Of a DNA stretch of 64,000 bases, positions 52,906-62,713 are shown in pieces (position 1 is the stretch's first letter; each line of letters opens with the position of its first letter). The notes below the pieces were generated by a model. That model was not told the DNA's origin, did no database searches, and saw nothing but the letters and a program-made list of their open reading frames with translations. A program made the translations under genes and the position numbers. The DNA is taken from positions 62,001 through 126,000 of the forward strand of contig NZ_JAOALK010000031.1 of NCBI RefSeq assembly GCF_025154055.1, in the 5' to 3' direction. Source of the stretch: Aquibacillus koreensis. GTDB lineage: Bacteria > Bacillota > Bacilli > Bacillales > Amphibacillaceae.

Positions 52906-53243
52906 GAACTTCATCCTTTCGCTCTAATTTCATTATCGTATAGCTCATTCACTTTTATACATCTTTATACACAGTGGCTTATAAATGAAAACACACATAA
53001 AAGAGATTATAGCATGAAAGGTGTAGTGTTTGTCTTTATTTTTGTAAGAAAATATGACAATGTATTATGCAGGCTAATGGGTAATTAGAACTATTTTGTT
53101 TATTGAAAATGCATTGTATATGCAGTTTTCCATATTTTTATGAAAAAAAAGTAATGCAAAATTGTGAGAAAACTTGTATAATTCATTTTGTGGATAAAAT
53201 ATCTACAAAAAAATCAGAAAATTTAAGGGGAGGTCATTGCTTC

Positions 53244-54992
53244 ATGAGAAACAAAAATTGGCTATTATTAGTACTAGCTATCATGTTAAGTGCCGTTCTT
53301 GTTGCTTGTTCTGATGGTGGAGACACTACAGAAGAAGATCCAGGAACAGACAATGAAGAGACTGAAGGAACAGAAACAGACAACGAGGGTACCGAGGGTG
53401 AAGAAGCTGCTGGAGAAGAAAAAATTCTTCGTATCGCTGAAACTGCAGAGATCCCATCTATGGATCCAATCTTAGCGGAGGATTCTTCAAGTATCCAGTA
53501 TCAAGATACTGTATATGAAGGTCTATATCGTTTAGGTGAAGACGGTGAATTAGTATCTGGTATCGCAATTAAAGAAGAAACACTAGTAGAAGAAGAAGGC
53601 CTTAAATGGACTTTCACACTACGTGACGACGCAGTTTGGTCAAACGGTGAGCCTGTAACTGCTAACGATTTCGTTTATGCATGGCAACGTGCGATTGACC
53701 CAGAAAATGGTTCATTCTATGCACCATACTTAATGAACGGCGTTATTAAAAACGCACAAGAAATCGCACCTCAAGAAGAGGGCGTAGAAGCTACAATGAA
53801 ACCTGAAGATTTAGGAGTATCTGCTCCAGATGATCATACATTAGTAGTTGAGCTTGAAAAGCCAACTCCATACTTTGAGTCATTTGCTGCTTTCCCTACA
53901 TTCTTGCCATTAAACCAAGAATTCGTAGAAGCACAAGGTGATCAATTTGCTCTTGAAGTAGAAAACATGCTATTTAACGGACCATTCGTTATGACTGAAT
54001 GGGCACACGAAGAGAGCTGGGAACTTGTTAAAAACGACCAATATTGGGATAAAGACAACGTAAGTCTTGATGGAATCTCAATTTCAGTTGTTAAAGAAAA
54101 TTCTACAGCTGTAAGTATGTATGAAACTGACAAAATTGACCGTGTAGGTCTTAACGCTACAAATATTGATCAATTTGCAACTAGCCCAGAGTTAATCTCA
54201 ATTCCTGAGAATGTAACTTTCTGGTTGAAAATGAACCAAGATTCAGCTAATTATTCTGAGTACATGCAAAATGAAAACTTCCGTCGTGCAATTGCACAAG
54301 CGGTTAATAAGCAAGCGTTTATCGACACAGTTTACGGTAACTCATCTAAACCTGCGAACTATTTAGTTCCAGAAGGATTTGTTTCACACCCTGATTCTAG
54401 TGAAGATTTCCGTGCTGCTAACGGAGATTTCTTAGAATTTGACTTAGAAGCTGCTCAAGGATATTGGGAAGCTGCTAAAGAAGAAATCGGTTTTGACGAA
54501 GTTACAATCTCATTTATTTCTGGTGACACTGACACAGGAATGCTTATTACAGAGTTCTTCCAAAATGAATTGGAAACAAACCTACCTGGTTTAACTCTTG
54601 AACTTAAAAACGTACCATTTAACGAGCGTTTAGAGATTCAAAAACGTGGTGAATTTGAGCTTGTATTCTCTGGTTGGGGTCCTGACTATGCAGATGCGAT
54701 TTCATTCATTGATATGTTCGTAACTGATGGTCCAAACAACGAAATGGGTTACAGCAACCCTGAGTATGATAAACTTGTTAAGCAAGTTAAAGGTGAATTA
54801 GCACTTGATCCTGCTGCACGTTTTGAAGCAATGCAAGAAGCTGAAAGAATTCTTTTAGAAGAAGATGCTGCACTTGCACCGATTTTCCAACGTGAGCGTG
54901 CTCTATTATCAAAACCTTATGTTGTAGGTATGGATGAGTTAAACCCATTCGGTCCTGACTATAGCTACAAATATGTAGATATTCAAAAATAA
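53244..54992 (+). CDS. oppA: Oligopeptide ABC transporter, substrate-binding lipoprotein OppA
   Basis: Captures peptides outside the membrane and delivers them to OppBC. The 582-residue precursor has a lipoprotein signal (MRNKNWLLLVLAIMLSAVLVAC, lipobox VLVAC). It has a long acidic/threonine linker (DTTEEDPGTDNEETEG), longer than in B. subtilis, then the SBP_bac_5 domain (LRIAETAEIPSMDPILAED, ANDFVYAWQRAIDP, MLFNGPFVMTEW). ATG 53244 lies after GGGGAGG. Codon choice is more biased than in the neighbours, as expected of a highly expressed gene. A hairpin separates it from oppB. Confidence 0.95.
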   Translation: MRNKNWLLLVLAIMLSAVLVACSDGGDTTEEDPGTDNEETEGTETDNEGTEGEEAAGEEKILRIAETAEIPSMDPILAEDSSSIQYQDTVYEGLYRLGEDGELVSGIAIKEETLVEEEGLKWTFTLRDDAVWSNGEPVTANDFVYAWQRAIDPENGSFYAPYLMNGVIKNAQEIAPQEEGVEATMKPEDLGVSAPDDHTLVVELEKPTPYFESFAAFPTFLPLNQEFVEAQGDQFALEVENMLFNGPFVMTEWAHEESWELVKNDQYWDKDNVSLDGISISVVKENSTAVSMYETDKIDRVGLNATNIDQFATSPELISIPENVTFWLKMNQDSANYSEYMQNENFRRAIAQAVNKQAFIDTVYGNSSKPANYLVPEGFVSHPDSSEDFRAANGDFLEFDLEAAQGYWEAAKEEIGFDEVTISFISGDTDTGMLITEFFQNELETNLPGLTLELKNVPFNERLEIQKRGEFELVFSGWGPDYADAISFIDMFVTDGPNNEMGYSNPEYDKLVKQVKGELALDPAARFEAMQEAERILLEEDAALAPIFQRERALLSKPYVVGMDELNPFGPDYSYKYVDIQK

Positions 54993-55022
54993 GTTAAAAT
55001 GATAATAGAATATTAATAAAGA

Positions 55023-55068
55023 AGAGAGTATATGTCGTGTCATAATAGGACATATACTCTCTTTTCCC
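55023..55068 (+). terminator. Attenuating terminator between oppA and oppB
   Basis: AGAGAGTATATGTC and GACATATACTCTCT form a perfect 14-bp stem followed by TTTTCCC. It probably ends most oppA transcripts, so OppA is made in excess of the membrane subunits. Confidence 0.85.
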
Positions 55069-55129
55069 TTGAGAAGAAAGATTTTGAATATTGAAGAATT
55101 TTCAAACAATGAACTAGGAGGTGTGGAAA

Positions 55130-56062
55130 ATGGGCAGATTTTTACTACAACGTATCGTTTATATGATTATTACGTTATTTATCATTGCAACAGCAACTTT
55201 CTTCTTGATGAAACTGTTACCTGGTACCCCTTTTTCTGATATTGCCACGAAAGCTTCTGATGCACAGTTAGAAATATTACAAGAAAGGTATGGACTTAAT
55301 GACCCTGTACCTGTCCAATATGCAAATTACATTATTGGTATTCTGCAAGGGGATTTAGGGGTGTCATTCCAGTTTGATAATCGAAATGTTACCGACCTAA
55401 TCATGGACCGTATTGGTCCGTCAGCCCAGTTAGGTCTACAAGCAATGGTGATTGGAACTGTTTTAGGTATTATGCTTGGAATGGTGGCGGCGCTTCGCCA
55501 CAATTCATTACTTGATTATAGTGCAAACATTGCTGCTGTTATCGGTATTTCAATACCGTCATTTATTTTTGCAGGTTTACTACAGTACTATCTTGGTGTT
55601 GAATTAGGTTGGTTACCTGTTGCCCAGTGGGATGGCATTCAGTACACGATCATGCCAACCATTTCATTAATGATTTTCCCAATGGCAATCTGTGCTCGTT
55701 TTATGAGAACGGAGATGTTAGAGGTACTTGGATCCGATTATATTGAACTTGCACGAGCAAAAGGTGTTAATTCTGCATCGATCCTATTTAGACATGCTAT
55801 GCGAAATGCGTTAATTCCTGTTATTACAGTTATTGGACCAATGGCAGTTAGTTTGATGACAGGTACTTTAGTTATTGAACAAATTTTTGCTGTTCCAGGT
55901 CTAGGTGAACAGTTTGTTCGTTCTATTAACATGAATGACTACCCAATGATTATGGGTACGACTTTATTTTTCTCAGTATTATTTATAGGTGTCGTATTGC
56001 TTGTTGATATTTTATACGGAGTTATTGACCCACGTATCCGTGTTTCGGGAGGGAAAAAATAA
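55130..56062 (+). CDS. oppB: Oligopeptide ABC transporter permease OppB
   Basis: Inner-membrane permease of the Opp importer, 310 residues with six helices. The N-terminal LLQRIVYMIITLFIIATATF, LPGTPFSD and RYGLNDPVPVQY are typical of DppB/OppB. The EAA loop that contacts the ATPases reads ELARAKGVNSASILFRHAMRNALIP. ATG 55130 is 6 bases after AGGAGGTG. The stop overlaps the oppC start. Confidence 0.95.
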   Translation: MGRFLLQRIVYMIITLFIIATATFFLMKLLPGTPFSDIATKASDAQLEILQERYGLNDPVPVQYANYIIGILQGDLGVSFQFDNRNVTDLIMDRIGPSAQLGLQAMVIGTVLGIMLGMVAALRHNSLLDYSANIAAVIGISIPSFIFAGLLQYYLGVELGWLPVAQWDGIQYTIMPTISLMIFPMAICARFMRTEMLEVLGSDYIELARAKGVNSASILFRHAMRNALIPVITVIGPMAVSLMTGTLVIEQIFAVPGLGEQFVRSINMNDYPMIMGTTLFFSVLFIGVVLLVDILYGVIDPRIRVSGGKK

Positions 56063-57210
56063 TGGCGAAAGATGACAAAAAGCTATCAAAAGATTTGTTT
56101 GAACCAATTGAATTGTCAGCCGATAAAGGTGAAGAACTAACTCGTCCCGAAATTTCTTTCTGGAAGGATGCATGGCTCCGTCTAAGAAAAAATAAAGCGG
56201 CGATCGTTGGATTATTCCTTCTAATCTTTATCGTATTCATGTCACTAATTGGACCAATGATGAATGATTATGATATTGACCAAGCAGATTATGATGCGAA
56301 AAATTTAACACCAAAAGTTAAAGGCCTTGAATGGATGTCTATGTTCGATGGAAAGAAAACATGGGAAATTGAAGGAGTAACAGTTGAATCTGCCACGGAA
56401 GCTGGTTTAAGAGCGTATGAGGTAGATGAACAATTCGTAGAAATTGAAGTTATTAGTCAAGGTAATCCAGATAACAATGAATATGCAAAGATTGAAATGC
56501 ATGTGGATGACTACGCTAATAGAGGTTATGATGAAACGTATTTCTGGTTTGGTACCGATCAGTTGGGCCGTGACCTATGGACACGTACATGGAAAGGTAC
56601 ACAAATATCTTTATATATCGGATTATTAGCAGCGATTATTGATATGATTGTTGGTGTTATCTACGGTGGTGTATCAGCTTATTATGGTGGACGAGTGGAT
56701 AACTATATGCAACGATTCATTGAGATATTAGTTGGTATTCCGAACCTAGTAGTAGTTATTTTGATGATTATTTTATTAAAGCCAGGTTTATTGGCTATCA
56801 CAATTGCATTAACAATTACGGGGTGGACAGGTATGGCTCGTATTGTCAGGGGTCAGGTATTAAAACTCAAAAATCAAGAGTTTGTGCTTGCTTCAAGGAC
56901 ACTTGGTGCGACCGATCGGCGAATATTGTCGAAGCACTTAATTCCAAACGTTACAGCTATGATCGTTATTAATACGATGTTTACCATACCAAGTGCGATT
57001 TTCTTTGAATCATTCTTAAGCTTTATTGGACTAGGTTTACAACCACCAATTGCATCATTAGGTACTTTAATTGATGCTGCTTTTGATTCTTACAGAACAT
57101 ATCCGTACATGTTAGTGTTCCCAGCAATAATTATCTCTGTTCTTATGATTGGATTTAACATCGTTGCCGACGGTATCCGTGATGCATTAGATCCTAAAAT
57201 GAGAAAATAG
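56062..57210 (+). CDS. oppC: Oligopeptide ABC transporter permease OppC with extracellular insertion
   Basis: Second permease, 382 residues, about 75 longer than B. subtilis OppC (about 305). An N-terminal helix (GLFLLIFIVFMSLIGPMMND) is followed by a soluble insertion at about residues 73-165 (EWMSMFDGKKTWEIEGVTVE, VDEQFVEIEVISQG). The normal permease domain follows: FWFGTDQLGRDLWTRTW, the EAA loop VLASRTLGATDRRILSKHLIPN and SFIGLGLQPPIASLG. The insertion should lie outside the cell next to OppA. Start overlaps the oppB stop (TAATG). Confidence 0.94.
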   Translation: MAKDDKKLSKDLFEPIELSADKGEELTRPEISFWKDAWLRLRKNKAAIVGLFLLIFIVFMSLIGPMMNDYDIDQADYDAKNLTPKVKGLEWMSMFDGKKTWEIEGVTVESATEAGLRAYEVDEQFVEIEVISQGNPDNNEYAKIEMHVDDYANRGYDETYFWFGTDQLGRDLWTRTWKGTQISLYIGLLAAIIDMIVGVIYGGVSAYYGGRVDNYMQRFIEILVGIPNLVVVILMIILLKPGLLAITIALTITGWTGMARIVRGQVLKLKNQEFVLASRTLGATDRRILSKHLIPNVTAMIVINTMFTIPSAIFFESFLSFIGLGLQPPIASLGTLIDAAFDSYRTYPYMLVFPAIIISVLMIGFNIVADGIRDALDPKMRK

Positions 57211-57227
57211 AAAGGCAGGTGCAAATG

Positions 57228-58283
57228 ATGGAAAAAATACTTGAAGTTAAAGATTTAAATGTTACCTTTGATACGTATAGTGGTAGTGTCAAAGCGGTTC
57301 GTGGTGTTACCTTTGACCTTAAAAAGGGTGAAACATTAGCTATTGTGGGTGAATCAGGTTCTGGGAAATCTGTAACAACAAAAGCATTAATGGGGTTAAT
57401 ACCAAAACCAGCTGGTAAAATACCAAAAGGTGAAATTTTATTTGATGGTAAAGACTTAACGAAGTTATCTGATAAGCAAATGTCCAAAATACGTGGACGT
57501 GACATTTCGATGATATTTCAGGATCCGATGACGTCGTTAAACCCAACGATGAAAATAGGAAGACAAATCATGGAAAGCTTAATCAAACACCAAAAAATGA
57601 GTAAAGATAAAGCGAAAGAGCGTGCAATTGAGTTACTTGAATTAGTAGGAATTCCAAACCCTAAGGATCGTATTGATCAATACCCTCACCAATTTTCTGG
57701 TGGTATGCGTCAAAGGGTTGTTATTGCCATTGCACTTGCTTGTAATCCTAAAATATTGCTTGCTGATGAACCAACAACGGCACTTGATGTAACAATACAA
57801 GCTCAGATTTTGGAGTTAATGAAAGATATTCAAAAGAAGACAGATTCTTCAATTGTCTTTATTACACACGATTTAGGTGTAGTAGCAAACGTAGCAGATC
57901 GTGTTGCCGTAATGTATGCTGGTAAAATTGTTGAAATCGGAACAGTGGATGATATTTTCTATAATCCAAAACATCCATATACATGGGGTCTTTTAGGTTC
58001 TATGCCTACATTAGATAGCGCAGAGGAAGAATTGATTGCAATTCCTGGTTCACCACCAGATCTAACAAACCCACCAACTGGGGATGCATTTGCTCCGCGT
58101 AATCCATATGCAATGAAAATAGATACAGAAATGCAACCTCCAATGTTTAAGGTTTCAGATACTCATTATGCAGCAACTTGGTTGCTTCATGAAAATGCAC
58201 CAGAAGTGGATCCACCTGAAGCAGTTAAGCGTCGAATGAGAGATTTTGCAGAAGGTTCTATGGAGAAGGGTGATAGATCATGA
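57228..58283 (+). CDS. oppD: Oligopeptide ABC transporter ATPase OppD
   Basis: ATP-binding subunit, 351 residues. Walker A GESGSGKSVTTKAL, Q-loop FQDPMTSLNP, signature SGGMRQRVVIAIAL, Walker B ILLADEPTTALDVT and H-loop FITHDLGVVANV. The C-terminal oligopeptide/dipeptide extension contains HPYTWGLLGSMP and NPPTGDAFAPRNPYA; its usual cysteine Fe-S motif is not seen. ATG codons occur at 57225 and 57228; the second is better spaced from AGGTG. Overlaps oppF (ATGA). Confidence 0.94.
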   Translation: MEKILEVKDLNVTFDTYSGSVKAVRGVTFDLKKGETLAIVGESGSGKSVTTKALMGLIPKPAGKIPKGEILFDGKDLTKLSDKQMSKIRGRDISMIFQDPMTSLNPTMKIGRQIMESLIKHQKMSKDKAKERAIELLELVGIPNPKDRIDQYPHQFSGGMRQRVVIAIALACNPKILLADEPTTALDVTIQAQILELMKDIQKKTDSSIVFITHDLGVVANVADRVAVMYAGKIVEIGTVDDIFYNPKHPYTWGLLGSMPTLDSAEEELIAIPGSPPDLTNPPTGDAFAPRNPYAMKIDTEMQPPMFKVSDTHYAATWLLHENAPEVDPPEAVKRRMRDFAEGSMEKGDRS

Positions 58284-59212
58284 GTGAAGAAAAATTATTA
58301 GAAGTTACTAATCTGAAGCAACACTTCCAAACTGGTCGTCACAGTATTGTAAAAGCTGTGGATGGTATTACCTTTGATATTAAGAGAGGTGAAACCTTCG
58401 GACTTGTTGGTGAATCTGGTTGTGGTAAATCAACTACTGGTAGAACAATCATTCGTTTATATGATGCGACGGATGGAAGTGTTAAATTTGCCGGTGAAGA
58501 TGTGCATGGAAAAAAATCAAGAAGTGAGTTAAAAAAGTTTAATCGTAAAATGCAAATGATCTTCCAAGATCCATATGCGTCGTTAAACCCAAGAATGACA
58601 GTTAAAGAAATTATATCTGAGGGCTTGGACATTCATGGTCTAGTTGCTAATGATGAAGAACGTACAAAGAGGGTCCAAGATCTTTTAGAAACAGTTGGAT
58701 TAAACAAAGAGCATGCAACACGATACCCACACGAATTTAGTGGTGGACAACGTCAAAGAATCGGAATTGCTCGTGCTTTAGCTGTGGAACCTGAATTTAT
58801 TATTGCAGACGAACCGATATCGGCACTTGATGTATCTATTCAAGCACAAGTTGTTAACTTGTTGAAAAAACTACAAAAAGAGCATGATTTAACTTACTTG
58901 TTTATCGCGCATGATTTATCTATGGTTAAATATATTAGCGATCGTATTGGCGTTATGTATTTTGGTAAAATGGTAGAATTGGCTGATAGTGAAGAACTAT
59001 ACAAAAATCCGGTTCACCCGTACACGAAGTCATTACTTTCTGCAATTCCTTTACCAGATCCAGATTATGAGCGAAACCGTAAGCGTATTATTTATGATCC
59101 AAATAATCATGACACTAGTGAAGAACCAGAGTTCCGTGAAATAAGACCAAACCATTGGGTGCTCTGTACAACCAAAGAATTCGAAGCTTATAAAGAAGAG
59201 CTAAACAATTAA
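58280..59212 (+). CDS. oppF: Oligopeptide ABC transporter ATPase OppF
   Basis: Second ATPase, 310 residues. Walker A GESGCGKSTTGRTI, Q-loop FQDPYASLNPRM, signature SGGQRQRIGIARAL, Walker B FIIADEPISALDVS, H-loop FIAHDLSMVKYI and the terminal HPYTKSLLSAIPLPDP. The ATG overlaps the oppD stop by four bases (ATGA). Completes the oppABCDF operon, which in Bacillus imports food peptides and signalling peptides for competence and sporulation. Confidence 0.95.
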   Translation: MSEEKLLEVTNLKQHFQTGRHSIVKAVDGITFDIKRGETFGLVGESGCGKSTTGRTIIRLYDATDGSVKFAGEDVHGKKSRSELKKFNRKMQMIFQDPYASLNPRMTVKEIISEGLDIHGLVANDEERTKRVQDLLETVGLNKEHATRYPHEFSGGQRQRIGIARALAVEPEFIIADEPISALDVSIQAQVVNLLKKLQKEHDLTYLFIAHDLSMVKYISDRIGVMYFGKMVELADSEELYKNPVHPYTKSLLSAIPLPDPDYERNRKRIIYDPNNHDTSEEPEFREIRPNHWVLCTTKEFEAYKEELNN

Positions 59213-59261
59213 TGGATTCCTTTATTAGCTATTGAAGCTGAAAACAATTACGATTTTTATA

Positions 59262-59296
59262 AATGACCCTTACCTTTTTAGGTGAGGGTTTATTTA
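59262..59296 (+). terminator. Terminator of the opp operon
   Basis: ACCCTTACCT and AGGTGAGGGT pair with one mismatch and are followed by TTATTTA. The rest of the 350-base gap to the next gene is AT-rich with no feature seen. Confidence 0.75.
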
Positions 59297-59565
59297 CATA
59301 TTATTTTGTTATTTACCATGTAATCCAATTTAAATAATCTTCACAAAGCATAAGAAAGAATAAATGTTGCACGCTAAACGAAGTAGAATTAGTTAAAAAA
59401 GAAGCAAAATTATAAGGTTAAACAAAAATACACATAACATAATTCGTCAAAAAAATATAGTGATTTCTGTAAAAAATTCACAAAAAAAGTTTGTTGATTT
59501 TCATACTATTCTAACGAAATCTTTTATATAATATAGTTAAAATACATCATTGGGAGATTGATCTT

Positions 59566-60783
59566 ATGGAGAAAAAACGACTACATTCAATCATAGCTTT
59601 TTTTGCGATTCTCCTTCTTGGACTAGCATTGATTCCAAGTACACTTCAGGCAGAAGAGACAGAAGCGTTAAAGGGGAAGTTACACCAAAAACGAACTGCG
59701 TCATTAGCTAAATATGAACTACCTGAGACAATAAAACGATTTGAGGTATTTGATTCGGGTTTAAACTTTGCATATCCTGATGCAGTAAGAGGCATATACC
59801 TCACAGGACACTCTGCGGGAGGTAGTCGTTTTGAGAAGCTAGTTAATTTCGTAGACACAACGGAATTAAATGCCATGGTTATTGACATTAAAGACGATCA
59901 TGGGTACATCACATTTAAATTAGATGAAGGTCATCCATTTGAGGAAATGGGAAGAAATTTCATTAAAGATCCTAGAGAAGTCCTTGAAGTACTAGAGGAT
60001 AAAGGCATATATCCAATCGCTCGGATTGTTGTTTTTAAAGATACAGAACTAGCGAAAAATCGACCGGATCTTTCCTTTACAGAGAATGGAAAAGTATGGG
60101 CGAATGGTAAAGGCGATTCATTTGTAAGTCCATTCCAAAAAGAAGTATGGGAATATAATGTAGAAGTTGCAAAAATTGCTGCTGAGCTTGGATTTAAAGA
60201 AATTCAGTTTGACTATGTTCGGTTCCCAGAAGGATTTGAAAAAAGAGATAAAGAACTTCAATATGATCAAGGTGAATATAAAGATTCTGAACTAAATGAC
60301 GTGAAAAAGCGTGTAGAGGCTGTAACTGACTTTGTTGCGTATGCAAGAGATGAACTAGAAGAATATGGTGTAGATGTTTCTGTTGACATCTTTGGTTACG
60401 CTGCAACAATAGAAGAGACTCCTGGTATAGGTCAAAACTTTACGAAGATCTCTGAAAACGTTGATGTTATATCATCGATGATTTATCCAAGTCACTGGAC
60501 ACCTTATTTTGGAATAGATAATCCTGATGAAAAACCATATGAGTTAGTAAATGAATATGCAAAGGTTGAAAATGAAGTGTTAGGAAAATTAGAAACACCG
60601 CCGACTTCTAGACCTTGGTTACAAGATTTTGAAGCTCCTTGGTTATATAGTGGTCCTGCGAAGCAATATGGAGTAGCAGAAGTTGAAGCGCAAATAAAAG
60701 CCCTAAATGAGAATGGAATAAATGAATTCTTATTATGGAATGCAGGAAACACTTATACAGAAGGTGTAGATTATACACCATAA
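59566..60783 (+). CDS. Exported putative glycoside hydrolase (DUF4015)
   Basis: A 405-residue secreted protein. Signal peptide MEKKRLHSIIAFFAILLLG with cut near LQAEE. The DUF4015 TIM-barrel-like domain has VRGIYLTGHSAGG, MVIDIKDDHGYITF, YPIARIVVFKDTELA, FKEIQFDYVRFPEG (two acidic residues at a likely active site), VSVDIFGYAA and SSMIYPSHWTPYF, followed by RPWLQDFEAPW. The family is a predicted glycoside hydrolase whose substrate is unknown. Located between opp and yjbC, alone. Confidence 0.9.
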   Translation: MEKKRLHSIIAFFAILLLGLALIPSTLQAEETEALKGKLHQKRTASLAKYELPETIKRFEVFDSGLNFAYPDAVRGIYLTGHSAGGSRFEKLVNFVDTTELNAMVIDIKDDHGYITFKLDEGHPFEEMGRNFIKDPREVLEVLEDKGIYPIARIVVFKDTELAKNRPDLSFTENGKVWANGKGDSFVSPFQKEVWEYNVEVAKIAAELGFKEIQFDYVRFPEGFEKRDKELQYDQGEYKDSELNDVKKRVEAVTDFVAYARDELEEYGVDVSVDIFGYAATIEETPGIGQNFTKISENVDVISSMIYPSHWTPYFGIDNPDEKPYELVNEYAKVENEVLGKLETPPTSRPWLQDFEAPWLYSGPAKQYGVAEVEAQIKALNENGINEFLLWNAGNTYTEGVDYTP

Positions 60784-60789
60784 ATTAAA

Positions 60790-60827
60790 TAAAAAGAGTC
60801 TTCACTTTGGTGAAGGCTCTTTTTCGG
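60790..60827 (+). terminator. Terminator of the DUF4015 gene
   Basis: AAAAAGAGTCTTCAC and GTGAAGGCTCTTTTT pair with one mismatch. The following 280 bases up to yjbC show no other feature. Confidence 0.88.
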
Positions 60828-61109
60828 ATGTAAAGTGGTTAATCCATCTATGAGTTATTTCATATCGAGTAAAGTAAGATGTAAGTAATCCATGCTAAAA
60901 TAAGCGTGACGCATTGTTCAATGCCTACACTAGTTAGTATTTGGAAGCATAAGATATCAAATAGAAGTAATATTACCTTAACTACTAAAAAGCTCGGTTA
61001 AAATCAGAAATGATGGGTATAAATAAAAAGACATCATAGATTACGGGTTTAACATGAGAGTAGTTTTTCTATATAATTAAGGAGACTACGGTAAAAAAGG
61101 GAGTAAACT

Positions 61110-61709
61110 ATGAATTGGTATGAAAAATTAAATGAGTATTTTCCGGTTGAAGAAATGAAATCAAAAGAACACATGGAAATGCTATTAAAAGAAAAAGGGG
61201 ATGTTTATCACAAAGATGAAGGTCCTCATCATGTATTAATGTATGCGGAATTTAAAACATTCATTTTTATTGATTATGTATATGTCTCGACTGCATCTAG
61301 AGGGCAAGGGCTAGGTAATAAGTTGCTTACAAAGCTGAAAGAAAAAAATAAACCAATCATACTCGAAGTAGAACCATTTGATTATGAAGATACAGATTCA
61401 GAAAAGCGACTACGCTTCTATCAAAGACAAGGCTTTGTGCATGCTCAATCGATTGGGTACAGCAGAAGATCGTTAGCTACAAATGAGGAGAACACTTTAG
61501 AAATATTATATTGGTCTCCTGGAAATGATAATGAGGAAGAAATATATGTACAGATGAAAAAAATGTATGAGGATATTCACACATATAAAGACCAACAACT
61601 ATATGGTAAAGCATATCAACCAGTTGATGAAGTTTTAACTTATGATAATGATAGAGAAGCTGAAGACATTTTTGAAGCGCTAAATAGTAAAGAAAATGCA
61701 CAACAATAA
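61110..61709 (+). CDS. yjbC: GNAT-family acetyltransferase, YjbC-like
   Basis: A 199-residue protein. The acetyl-CoA-binding motif A is VYVSTASRGQGLGNKLLTKL (R-x-x-G-x-G/A), with EVEPFDYEDTDSEKRLRFYQRQGFV following, which is typical of GNATs. An acidic helical tail (residues about 165-199) ends the protein. Counterpart of B. subtilis YjbC, located just before spx, where the two genes share promoters and a stress response. Substrate unknown. Confidence 0.9.
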   Translation: MNWYEKLNEYFPVEEMKSKEHMEMLLKEKGDVYHKDEGPHHVLMYAEFKTFIFIDYVYVSTASRGQGLGNKLLTKLKEKNKPIILEVEPFDYEDTDSEKRLRFYQRQGFVHAQSIGYSRRSLATNEENTLEILYWSPGNDNEEEIYVQMKKMYEDIHTYKDQQLYGKAYQPVDEVLTYDNDREAEDIFEALNSKENAQQ

Positions 61710-61732
61710 ACAAATGTATGATGGCAGCGAAC

Positions 61733-61773
61733 ATTCCCTGTTACCATTACACGGAGCAGGGAATAATTTTTTA
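61733..61773 (+). terminator. Terminator of yjbC
   Basis: ATTCCCTG pairs with CAGGGAAT and is followed by AATTTTTTAAA. spx then needs its own promoter; TTGACA at about 61873 is a candidate -35. Confidence 0.75.
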
Positions 61774-61993
61774 AAAAAAGGTTTTAACGGTGAAGATAAA
61801 GGGTATTTGATGCTATGAAACATATAATTTGTAAATTAGCAAAAATCTTTAAAGATGGTCTGTTCTCGAGTTGACAAATGTAGTATACTAATACATATGA
61901 AGAGTTATTTAAAGTAATTTTAATCTAATAAATTCTTCAATCTTGTAGATAATGAAAGTCAAATAAATTTGAATTTTGAGGAGTGAAGTTTCC

Positions 61994-62389
61994 ATGGTAA
62001 CACTTTATACCTCACCGAGTTGTACATCTTGCCGGAAAGCAAAAGCTTGGTTAGAAGAACACAATATTCCATTTCATGAAAGAAATATATTCTCAGATTC
62101 TCTTACGTTAGACGAGATTAAGGAGATACTTAGAATGACTGAAGATGGAACTGACGAGATTATATCAACAAGGTCCAAAGTTTTTCAAAAGTTGGATATG
62201 AATCTTGATCAATTGCCATTGAAAGAACTTTTTAACCTTATTCAGGAAAATCCCGGCCTGCTTCGTCGTCCAATTATACTCGATGAAAAGCGACTTCAGG
62301 TTGGATATAATGAAGACGAAATAAGAAGATTCCTACCAAGAAAAGTTCGTACTTTCCAACTACGAGAAGCACAACGAATGGTTAATTAA
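61994..62389 (+). CDS. spx: Global redox regulator Spx
   Basis: ArsC-family protein that binds the RNA polymerase alpha subunit under disulfide stress. The 131 residues are the exact length of B. subtilis Spx. [20 protein letters not shown] holds the redox switch Cys10-x2-Cys13, and [11 protein letters not shown] and [30 protein letters not shown] complete the signature. ATG 61994 is used; the ORF extends 6 codons upstream. Spx is degraded by ClpXP and, with MecA next door, affects competence. Confidence 0.96.
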   Translation: MVTLYTSPSCTSCRKAKAWLEEHNIPFHERNIFSDSLTLDEIKEILRMTEDGTDEIISTRSKVFQKLDMNLDQLPLKELFNLIQENPGLLRRPIILDEKRLQVGYNEDEIRRFLPRKVRTFQLREAQRMVN

Positions 62390-62395
62390 TCCGTC

Positions 62396-62438
62396 AAAGC
62401 GCAGATCTTTTTATAGACTAAGATCTGCGCTTTTATAT
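62396..62438 (+). terminator. Terminator of spx
   Basis: AAAGCGCAGATCTT and AAGATCTGCGCTTT form a perfect 14-bp stem followed by TATATA. The gap to mecA also contains AGGTG...CACCT (about 62662-62684), a small hairpin before the ribosome-binding site. Confidence 0.9.
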
Positions 62439-62713
62439 ATCTCATGAAGAGAACGGATTACGTGACAAAAAGTTATAGTTACGTTACAATATGTATTTAA
62501 TAAACCCATTTGTGATAGGAACCCTTTTTTCTGATTTCTAGGTTTTTCTATTTTCATTTTATGCTAAGATATCATAGAATAGAAATAGAAAGACTATATG
62601 TTCTTTAAAGGATTGAACTATACTCTTTTTGGGTAAGTTGTATTTAGGAGAGTTTATAACTAGGTGAAGTAATCCCTTCCACCTAATTATTTTTTAGAAG
62701 GGAGAGTATAAGA

